Positions 58,091-64,000 of a stretch of 64,000 nucleotides of DNA are shown one piece after another. This DNA comes from Polyangiaceae bacterium. GTDB taxonomy: Bacteria > Myxococcota_A > Polyangia > Polyangiales > Polyangiaceae. How positions within the stretch are numbered: position 1 is the stretch's first letter; each line of letters begins with the position of its first letter. The stretch spans positions 149,380 through 213,379 of the forward strand of contig JANXOF010000016.1 in assembly GCA_025353725.1 (NCBI GenBank), given 5' to 3'. The notes beneath the pieces are model-generated. The model had not been told where the DNA came from. It worked only from the letters and a program-made list of their open reading frames with translations, and did not search any database. The position numbers and the translations under genes are program-made.

Positions 58091-58146
58091 AGGTGCCTCT
58101 CTCTCCTTGACGCGCCCCGATGTAAAGACCCTACTAAGGCACGCAC

Positions 58147-58479
58147 ATGACGGCCGCCGACAGTCCACCGAACAAGCGCCTCGCGTTTCTCGAAAAGGTC
58201 ACCCGCGAAGGCAGCGACGACCCACTCGCGTGGTACGGACTCGCCATGGAGTATCGCAAGCTGCAGCGGTGGGATGATTCGCTGCAGTGCTTCACGACGC
58301 TTCGCTCAAAAAAACCAGACTACGTCGCCATGTACTTAATGTGCGGCCAGATGCTCGACGAAGCGAGTCGCAAGGTGGATGCGCGCGAGTGGCTCGAATC
58401 AGGTCTCGCGACGGCGAAAGCGAAAGGCGACAGCCACGCTGCGTCCGAAATCGAGTCCGCGCTTTCTCTTCTTGAGTGA
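58147..58479 (+). CDS. Small TPR protein
   Basis: 110 residues. No signal peptide. Three helical hairpins of TPR type are visible: LAWYGLAMEYRKLQRWDDSL, QCFTTLRSKKPDYVAMYLMC and VDAREWLESGLATAKAKGDS. Small TPR proteins of this type act as adaptors. It is divergent from hpt with 56 bp between starts and precedes the PEGA-kinase operon by about 190 bp. No specific partner can be named. Confidence 0.75.
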   Translation: MTAADSPPNKRLAFLEKVTREGSDDPLAWYGLAMEYRKLQRWDDSLQCFTTLRSKKPDYVAMYLMCGQMLDEASRKVDAREWLESGLATAKAKGDSHAASEIESALSLLE

Positions 58480-58666
58480 TCCAGTAGCTGCTGCGCGCCG
58501 CTTCGGCAGGTTGTCTGCCATCGCTGAAAGGTCGGGTATCGTCGGGGCTTGGAGTGCTGGGTTGCATGGTGAGCAAACCTCGTTCTTTCACTTAGCTATT
58601 TCTGCCTCGTGAGTGAAAACGGACCCGGTTTCACTCTCAATGTGATCTCCTCGTACATGAATCACT

Positions 58667-60379
58667 ATGGAGTCGGTGGAACGGTTTTCGCTCGGTAAGT
58701 ACACGCTCGTGGCAGAGCTTGCACGCGGGGGCATGGGCGTCATTTATCTTGCACAAGTCCAGGGGCCGGGTGGGTTCAAAAAGTCCGTAGTCGTCAAAGA
58801 GCTAAAACCAGAGCTCGCCGAAGACCCAAAGTTCCGTGAGATGTTTCTCGAGGAGGCTAATCTCGCGGCCCGGCTCAACCATCGCAACATCGTTCAAACG
58901 AACGAGGTCGGGGAAGACGAATCTAGGCTCTTCATGACGATGGATTACCTCGAAGGTCGTTCGCTTTACGCGGTACAAAAGCGTCTGCGCGACGAGCAGA
59001 AGCTACCCGTCACGCTCAAGTTGCGTGTGATTTCCGAAGTCCTAGCCGGTCTCCACTACGCTCATGAGCTGACGGATTACAACGGTACGCCACTCCGCAT
59101 CGTTCACCGTGACGTGGGGCCTCAAAATATTTTTCTCACTTATGACGGGCAGGTAAAGCTGCTCGATTTTGGCGTCGCCAAGATGGCGAACCGACGCCAA
59201 GAGACGCAAACGGGCGTCCTCAAAGGACGCGTGGCTTACATGGCTCCTGAGCAGGTGAGCGGGGAGCCCGTCGATCGCCGAGTCGACATCTTTGCGATGG
59301 GCGTACTGATGCGCGAGCTCATTACTGGGCAGCGACTTTGGAAAGGCGTCGGAGAAATTGACATTCTTAGGCGTATTCTTGCGCGAGACGTAGCTCCTTT
59401 TCCTTGCGATGTGGATGTTGCATCGGAGCTCCGCGAGGTGTGCGAGAGAGCGATGGCGCTCAATCGCCACGAACGATTTGAGAGCGCGCATGAAATGCGA
59501 GTCCTGATTGACGCGCACCTTCTACGCGTTGACCCGACGGGCTCTCTCGCAGACCTCGGCACGCACCTCGCTCGAGAGTTTCAAGCTGAGCGCAAACGTG
59601 TGAAGGACGTGGTCGACAGCTATCTCGCCGTCGATGGCGACGCGTCCCTTCCGCAAATGGATTTTCTCGTGCAAAGCTCGACGAGTGGTTCGTTGGGCGA
59701 CAGCGGGTCCTCGTTGCGACGGCGTCCCGCAAAAACCCCGGCGTCCGGCACGGTGGTGTCCGGAGAGCCGCCTGAGGTTGAGGTGAACGTCGCGGCGCCC
59801 GCGCGTGTCGCGCCTGTTCCATGGAGGTGGGCCGCCATGGGAGGAGCGGGAGCGGCCGTCATCATGGCTCTCTTTTTAGGACTGCGCGGCCGGCTTCACG
59901 AAGAAAAACTCGTCGAAACGCCGTTAGCACTCAGCAGCAGTTCTACCGGCATTTCGCCCGCGACGAGCCTGGCAGACGAGCGTCCCAACACGATTGAGGT
60001 TTCGGTGCGGGTCACGCCAGAGGGCGCTCACATTTTTATCGACGGCGTGCCGGCGCCAGGCAGTCCTTATCGTGCGAGCTTTGTGAAAGATGTCGTCGCG
60101 ACGCATTCGATTCGGGCAGTTGCAGCCGGCTTTGTTAGCAAAACAGAATTAGTGAAATTCGATAGCAACGTAAGCGTGTCGCTTAGTCTCGAGCGCCAAG
60201 CGTTGGCTCCTGTCGTTCGGCCTCCCGAGCCGCGCGTGGTTGTTCAGTCTCCTCCACCGTCGAAGGATCTCGCTTCGGTGGCCGCAACGGCGAAAGTAGG
60301 ACCGACGGAGTCGAGTCCCCGTGCGGGCAAAGCTCCAAAGCGCGAGATCGATCCGAAGAACCCCTACGGAGCGGAATGA
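58667..60379 (+). CDS. Transmembrane Ser/Thr kinase with extracytoplasmic PEGA domain
   Basis: 570 residues. The kinase domain (about 10-285) shows ELARGGMGVIYLAQV, Lys44, HRDVGPQN (147-154, Gly in place of the catalytic-loop Lys) and DFGVAKM (167-173). A helical region follows, then one membrane segment at about 388-406 (WAAMGGAGAAVIMALFLGL). The outer part carries a PEGA domain at about 440-500: IEVSVRVTPEGAHIFIDGVP, APGSPYRASFVKDV, HSIRAVAAGF. PEGA domains bind surface polymers such as peptidoglycan or carbohydrate. Its stop overlaps the ATG of the TPR gene (ATGA), which starts a four-gene coupled operon. Confidence 0.93.
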   Translation: MESVERFSLGKYTLVAELARGGMGVIYLAQVQGPGGFKKSVVVKELKPELAEDPKFREMFLEEANLAARLNHRNIVQTNEVGEDESRLFMTMDYLEGRSLYAVQKRLRDEQKLPVTLKLRVISEVLAGLHYAHELTDYNGTPLRIVHRDVGPQNIFLTYDGQVKLLDFGVAKMANRRQETQTGVLKGRVAYMAPEQVSGEPVDRRVDIFAMGVLMRELITGQRLWKGVGEIDILRRILARDVAPFPCDVDVASELREVCERAMALNRHERFESAHEMRVLIDAHLLRVDPTGSLADLGTHLAREFQAERKRVKDVVDSYLAVDGDASLPQMDFLVQSSTSGSLGDSGSSLRRRPAKTPASGTVVSGEPPEVEVNVAAPARVAPVPWRWAAMGGAGAAVIMALFLGLRGRLHEEKLVETPLALSSSSTGISPATSLADERPNTIEVSVRVTPEGAHIFIDGVPAPGSPYRASFVKDVVATHSIRAVAAGFVSKTELVKFDSNVSVSLSLERQALAPVVRPPEPRVVVQSPPPSKDLASVAATAKVGPTESSPRAGKAPKREIDPKNPYGAE

Positions 60380-61368
60380 AGTCTACGTCCTTAGTTTTTG
60401 CCCTCGCATTTGCGTATTCGATGCAGTTCGTCGGGCCTGCCTTGGCTCAAGGAGCGACGAGGCCGAACGGAGAGGCACAGCGTAGCGCTGGAAAGCACTT
60501 CCAACGCGGCGTCGCACTCTCGGGGGAAGCCGATTACGCAGGAGCGCTCTCCGAGTTCAAAAAAGCCAATGAACTTGCCCCTAACGTAGCCGTACTCTAC
60601 AACATCGGGCAAACTCACTTTCAACTACGTGGATACGCGGCTGCGCTTCAGGCTTTTGAGCGTTACCTGAGTGAAGCGGGCCCGACGGCCGAGCACCGCA
60701 GCGAGGTAGAGGCGAACGTCGAAACGCTGCGCACGCGCGTTGGGCGAATCGACGTCGTGGCCCCCGACGGTACTGATATTGCTGTCGATGACGAACCCGT
60801 CGGCAAGGCGCCTCTTCCCCCGCTGCTGGCGAGCGTTGGGCGCCGCAAACTCACGTTCTTGTTGGAAGGAACTCCGCAAATTCGCTTTGTGGAAGTCTCC
60901 GCGGGGGAAAACACCCGCGTGGAGGTGCGGCCTGCAGAGGTCGCTCGCGCCGCGTCGGCGCCCCGTACAGTGTCAACACCTCGCGTTGATCCGTCACCAA
61001 GCGTCCTCCCCTTAGCGCTCTGGATTGGCGCCGGCGTGCTCGCGGGTGGTGCCGCGACGACCGGCATTCTCGCCCTTGGCGCGTCCTCAAACCTCTCGGA
61101 CGAGCGCAGGAAAGGTGCAGGAATGACCTCACGGGGACGACTTGACGACCTCGAGTCCAGAACGACGAGGCTTGCACTCATCACCGATATCGTTGCCGGC
61201 GCTGCTCTCGTGACGGGCGCTGTCGCAGTCTATGTTTCGCTCGGTCCGCATGCCTCGGCGGACGCGCCCCAAAAAGCTTTGGCGCCACATGCCCATCCTC
61301 ATGCCCATCCTCTCAAACTTGGGCTGCACTTCAGTTTAGGACGAGTTGGACTTGATGGAATCTTCTAG
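60376..61368 (+). CDS. Exported TPR/PEGA-like protein of the kinase operon
   Basis: 330 residues. The signal peptide ends FVGPALAQ. Two TPRs are visible: GKHFQRGVALSGEADYAGAL, LSEFKKANELAPNVAVLYNI and AALQAFERYLSEAG. A PEGA-like beta domain follows (GRIDVVAPDGTDIAVDDEP, VGRRKLTFLLEGTP). Two hydrophobic segments near residues 210-235 and 270-290 anchor it, and the end is His-rich (PHAHPHAHPLKLGLHF). The topology places the TPR/PEGA part in the periplasm. Its ATG overlaps the kinase stop. It is typical of myxobacterial TPR-PEGA proteins that accompany kinases. Confidence 0.85.
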   Translation: MKSTSLVFALAFAYSMQFVGPALAQGATRPNGEAQRSAGKHFQRGVALSGEADYAGALSEFKKANELAPNVAVLYNIGQTHFQLRGYAAALQAFERYLSEAGPTAEHRSEVEANVETLRTRVGRIDVVAPDGTDIAVDDEPVGKAPLPPLLASVGRRKLTFLLEGTPQIRFVEVSAGENTRVEVRPAEVARAASAPRTVSTPRVDPSPSVLPLALWIGAGVLAGGAATTGILALGASSNLSDERRKGAGMTSRGRLDDLESRTTRLALITDIVAGAALVTGAVAVYVSLGPHASADAPQKALAPHAHPHAHPLKLGLHFSLGRVGLDGIF

Positions 61369-61369
61369 C

Positions 61370-61705
61370 ATGATGCAAGTGTCGAGAATGCGGTCAAGGG
61401 GCATCGTCTTGCTCATTGTCGCTGTAGCGTCGACCGCGTGTTCGCTCATTGTGAGCAGGACGAAAGACCAATGCGCTTCTGACGGCGACTGCTCACCCGC
61501 TGGCGGCTCCGCGTGTGTCCAAGGCGTATGTGAGCTCGGTTGCGTTGCCAAAACGCCAGTTTCACAAGATGATTTTATCAATGGAAAGTGCACCAATGCA
61601 GAGTGCATCCCTTTCGATAACTGCGCTCGCCTTGGACTTTGCACGACGGGCGGGACCCCGGCCGTTCTTCCCGCGCTGATTGACCCTCCTGCTGGAGGTA
61701 TCTAA
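61370..61705 (+). CDS. Small Cys-rich lipoprotein of the kinase operon
   Basis: About 111 residues from the ATG at 61370 (further ATGs at 61373 and 61388; the frame is open to 61346). The signal sequence ends VAVASTACSLIV, a lipobox. The mature part is a short Cys-rich domain: DQCASDGDCSPAGGSACVQG, VCELGCVAKTP, KCTNAECIPFDNCARLGLC. Its eleven or so cysteines suggest a compact disulfide fold, similar in style to other myxobacterial Cys-rich lipoproteins. Its TAA overlaps the ATG of the PstS-like gene (TAATG). Confidence 0.65.
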   Translation: MMQVSRMRSRGIVLLIVAVASTACSLIVSRTKDQCASDGDCSPAGGSACVQGVCELGCVAKTPVSQDDFINGKCTNAECIPFDNCARLGLCTTGGTPAVLPALIDPPAGGI

Positions 61706-62997
61706 TGGGGAAAAATGGAACACGGAGGAAGGCTATGACGCCGCGCGTACTCATTGGGCTTTTGGCGGTGGGAAGTTTTCTCGACTTACGCGCCGCCCAC
61801 GCACAGACCCTCAGACCGACGGTAAACTGCATGGATGTCGCGGGAGGACGTTCGAATGTCGTCTACGTGACCGGGTCGACAGCCTTGCGTCCGTTTCTTC
61901 AGGTGCTCGCTCCTCTCCTTGCGGCAGACAGCCCGACTTACAGCATTGTTTACCAGTCGCAAGGGTCGTGCGCGGGCGCGGCGTCGATCTACGAGGGGGC
62001 CGCGTCGAAGCGAGTGATCAAGGATGTGCCGCCGGCAGGTGGCAAACCCGCAAACTACGCCGTGACTTTTAAGCCTGATGGGTCAAGCCAAGAATGTTTT
62101 TTGGACACGACCGGAGCGGGCGAGGCGGGAACGGCTTGGCCTACTGTCGACCTCGGGATTTCTGACGTATTTGCCAAGAGTTGCGGGTATGAAGGCGCCG
62201 GCGACAACGCAGAGGTTGCCGACTATCTCGGTCCGATTCAACCGATGGTGTTCGTCGTGCCGTCGGCGTCATCGCAGCGTTCGATAAGCGCCGAGGCCGC
62301 GTATCTCGCGTTCGGTACGGGTCCTACGGGCAAATCTGCGCCGTGGATTGACCCAAGCTTTTTCTTCGTGCGAAGCGCTGGGTCAGGCACGCAACAGCTT
62401 CTGTCACGAGCGATCGGTATACCGGCAACCAAGTGGTGGGGAATTGACCGCGGTGGGAGCGCGCAAGTGCGTGCTGGATTGAAAACAATTCTCGACACCC
62501 CGACGGCCGAAAAGTCCATTGGTATCGTATCGACAGATATCGCGGATGACGAGCGGAACAACCTTCGAATCTTGTCGTTTCAGGCGAAAGGTCAAAGCTG
62601 TAGCTACCTCCCAGATTCGACCATCAACGCGCGTGATAAGCTCAATGTTCGCGACGGTCACTATTCGATTTGGGGGCCGGTACATCTCTTCGCGAGGCGC
62701 TCTGGAGGCGTTCCAAGCGCCGCAGCCAGCTCGATTGTCTCGCGGTTTGCGCTCGCACGCATCGACAAGGCGGTGGTCGACGCCGTGGTGAGCAAAGGGC
62801 TCGTGCCACCATGCGCCATGCAAGTAGCACGCAAGGAGGAGATGGGGCCTTTAGCTTCTTTCCAGCCGCAATTTCAATGTGGCTGTTACTTCGAGCTCAA
62901 GACGAACGGCGCAACGTCATGCAAAGCATGCGGCGGTTCGGGCGATTGTCCGGCCTCCGCGCCCGCGTGCAACTTCGGCTACTGCGAATCGCGTTGA
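61705..62997 (+). CDS. PstS-like periplasmic binding protein with Cys-rich C-terminus
   Basis: 430 residues. The signal peptide ends AAHAQ. The core resembles the PstS/PBP-like superfamily: VVYVTGSTALRPFLQVLAPL, IVYQSQGSCAGAASIYEG, VDLGISDVFAKSC, SAGSGTQQLLSRAIG and EKSIGIVSTDIADDERNNLR. The substrate is uncertain; phosphate binders have this fold but many homologues do not bind phosphate. An unusual C-terminal tail has nine or so cysteines (FQCGCYFELKTNGATSCKAC, GGSGDCPASAPACNFGYCES), like the small lipoprotein upstream. It is the last gene of the PEGA-kinase operon. No pst permease or ATPase is present nearby. Confidence 0.8.
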   Translation: MGKNGTRRKAMTPRVLIGLLAVGSFLDLRAAHAQTLRPTVNCMDVAGGRSNVVYVTGSTALRPFLQVLAPLLAADSPTYSIVYQSQGSCAGAASIYEGAASKRVIKDVPPAGGKPANYAVTFKPDGSSQECFLDTTGAGEAGTAWPTVDLGISDVFAKSCGYEGAGDNAEVADYLGPIQPMVFVVPSASSQRSISAEAAYLAFGTGPTGKSAPWIDPSFFFVRSAGSGTQQLLSRAIGIPATKWWGIDRGGSAQVRAGLKTILDTPTAEKSIGIVSTDIADDERNNLRILSFQAKGQSCSYLPDSTINARDKLNVRDGHYSIWGPVHLFARRSGGVPSAAASSIVSRFALARIDKAVVDAVVSKGLVPPCAMQVARKEEMGPLASFQPQFQCGCYFELKTNGATSCKACGGSGDCPASAPACNFGYCESR

Positions 62998-63227
62998 CGC
63001 CGTAAGCTGCTCATGAACAGCCATCGGTAATGCGGCATTCACTTTGCGCGGAGCGATTCCCAACCCAGGAGCAAGAGAGTGGCCGACAAGGCGACAACCG
63101 CGCCCGTCGCGAGCGCTACCTTCGGCCCCCACGATGACCACAACCACCCACTTCAGGTTGAGACCGGCAGCAGCCATGGATTTGCTTGCCGCGACAGGGC
63201 GACGTCTGCGCCAAAACTCCGCGCTGC

Positions 63228-63590
63228 TTCGGAATGCTGCCACTCGGAATACGAATGAGGAAGTCGAAGACAGGCGCTCTGCAGTCATGAAAGTTGCCGA
63301 CTCGAGCGCAGCGTTCTCGGGGAGTCTGCCGTTTCCATTCATTCACCTTGGTATTTTCGCAACGTAGATTTTATTGAACGTCAAGATCTTACCGTTTGAC
63401 GGATTCGCCCCCCTTCCTTCGGGTTCTTGACGTTTTTGTATCGCTCGAAGCGATTCTTCTAAGTGCTTTTGTACTCCTCAGTCAGAACCGCCAAGTCGAA
63501 CGCGACAAAGTACACGGCGACATTGAGTATGACGTGGATCTAATCCCAGAATTCGCTTGCATGGATACGCTTGGCGTGATCAAAAGCAGT
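63228..63590 (+). pseudogene. Decayed DUF1003 membrane protein gene
   Basis: Reading the plus strand with frame corrections recovers a DUF1003 protein. NTNEEVEDRRSAVMKVADSS and LPFPFIHLGIFAT are in one frame, then TAG (63365-63367), ILLNVKILPFDGFAPLPSG in the same frame, TGA, and VSLEAILLSAFVLLSQNRQ with VERDKVHGDIEYDV in another frame. The SLEAI...LLSQNRQ segment is the family signature. At least one nonsense codon and two small indels, near the C-run at 63408 and the T-run at 63433, disrupt it, so it is inactive. Local A+T is higher than in intact genes. Transposase fragments follow directly. Confidence 0.65.
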
Positions 63591-63592
63591 GC

Positions 63593-63688
63593 ATGCCCGC
63601 CCCGCATTCAATCGACCTTCGCGAGCGAGTCGTACGCGCGTACGAGCGTAGCGGAGAACCAATTGCCGCTCCGTTAAGCGGCAAGTGA
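63593..63688 (+). pseudogene. IS630-type transposase N-terminal fragment
   Basis: From the ATG at 63593 a 31-residue frame reads MPAPHSIDLRERVVRAYERS and then GEPIAAPLSGK before TGA. The SxDLRERVVxAYE pattern is the N-terminal helix-turn-helix start of IS630-family transposases. The rest of the gene is absent, and an IS4-type fragment follows. It is a small remnant. Confidence 0.55.
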
Positions 63689-63751
63689 TCGATACCGCCG
63701 TGGAAAACGGACGGCGCTTTCCACCAGCGTTCATCGGAGCGAAAAGGGGGG

Positions 63752-64000
63752 ATGTCCTGGCTCGGGGCCGCTCTCTCCAAAACTCCACGCTATCCGTCCG
63801 CCGAGTCGCTTCTTCTCGGGATTCAAAACGGTCCGAATCGCCATTGGCTCACGCGCGCGAAAAGTACCACTACGTGGACAATTGAGAAGAAGCTAGGCCG
63901 CGACGACTTGCTCGTTAAGCTCACGGTGAGCCGCGCAGTGCGCCAAAAAGATCCGACGCTGCCGGAGACCTTCGCCGCTCGGGCCATCGCTTATCAAATC
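63752..64000 (+). mobile_element. IS4-family transposase fragment, cut by the window edge
   Basis: An open frame from 63689 or the ATG at 63752 to the window end reads SAESLLLGIQNGPNRHWLTR, AKSTTTWTIEKKLG, DLLVKLTVSRAVRQKDPTLP and ETFAARAIAYQI. This is the central to C-terminal part of an IS4-type DDE transposase, where NRHWL-x-RAK and the RAI-x-YQ motif precede the Glu-containing catalytic region. Residues upstream, including the Asp-containing motifs, are replaced by unrelated sequence, so the element is 5'-truncated. Its 3' part continues past the window. Confidence 0.7.

Noticed and set aside
63039..63152. A hydrophobic minus-strand segment reading GPKVALATGAVVALSATLLL before a stop
   Set aside because: It looks like a membrane helix, but a stop lies just upstream and no start or further coding sequence is found; at most a remnant.
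62917..63342. A 141-residue minus-strand frame at the end of the PstS-like gene
   Set aside because: It overlaps the PstS-like coding end and is antisense to the DUF1003 remnant; no homology is recognisable.

Overview
The window looks like a chromosomal segment of a myxobacterium (Myxococcota, probably Polyangia-like). The evidence is four Hanks-type Ser/Thr kinases in 64 kb, a CarD/CdnL regulator, a histone-H1-like Lys/Ala protein, a MYXO-CTERM-type sorting tail, OmpA proteins with thrombospondin type 3 repeats, an AgmX/PglI-type protein, a RoxA-like dihaem cytochrome and many Cys-rich lipoproteins. G+C is fairly high with GC-rich third positions, and GTG and TTG starts are frequent. I see no rRNA, tRNA, CRISPR array, prophage or replication origin.

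Layout. 1-6.8 kb: an edge-truncated mqnD (futalosine menaquinone pathway), an FGE-fold protein, cinA, a coupled rpe/metallopeptidase pair, an acetyltransferase, a cyclic-nucleotide-binding protein and a small lipoprotein. 6.9-9.5 kb: an operon of ABC ATPase, a membrane protein with CC and CPFC cysteines, a NosL-like lipoprotein and a small protein. 9.5-14.3 kb: cdnL, an AT-richer 850-bp spacer with strong hairpins, ppx, an OmpA lipoprotein, and the histone-like gene with a near-consensus sigma-70 promoter and terminator. 14.3-19.8 kb: an unknown 544-residue protein coupled to a TrmB-type regulator, a TonB/AgmX-type lipoprotein, and a transmembrane kinase coupled to a Cys-rich lipoprotein. 19.8-26.9 kb: tsaD, a lipoprotein and a giant TPR/HEAT protein in one minus-strand unit, then an envelope protein and a TRL-like lipoprotein. 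27.4-33.9 kb: two large surface proteins. 34-38.7 kb: a RoxA-like cytochrome, then an esterase coupled to a membrane protein. 38.8-44.1 kb: an orphan Liv-type binding protein and permease, PhyH dioxygenase, aldo/keto reductase and a PPi-type phosphofructokinase. 44.1-58.5 kb: PATAN-J-TPR protein, a 1499-residue kinase/ATPase/TPR protein coupled to a patatin and a lipoprotein, VOC protein, a zinc-ribbon kinase, comEC, hpt and a small TPR protein. 58.7-63.0 kb: a tightly coupled operon of PEGA kinase, TPR protein, Cys-rich lipoprotein and PstS-like binding protein. 63.0-64.0 kb: a decayed DUF1003 gene followed by IS630-type and IS4-type transposase fragments.

The main theme is envelope signalling. 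Kinases are translationally coupled to secreted or lipoprotein partners in three separate operons. Housekeeping genes (rpe, ppx, tsaD, hpt, cinA, comEC, mqnD) lie between these modules. Start sites were chosen from start/stop overlaps, ribosome binding sites and signal peptides, and some remain uncertain.
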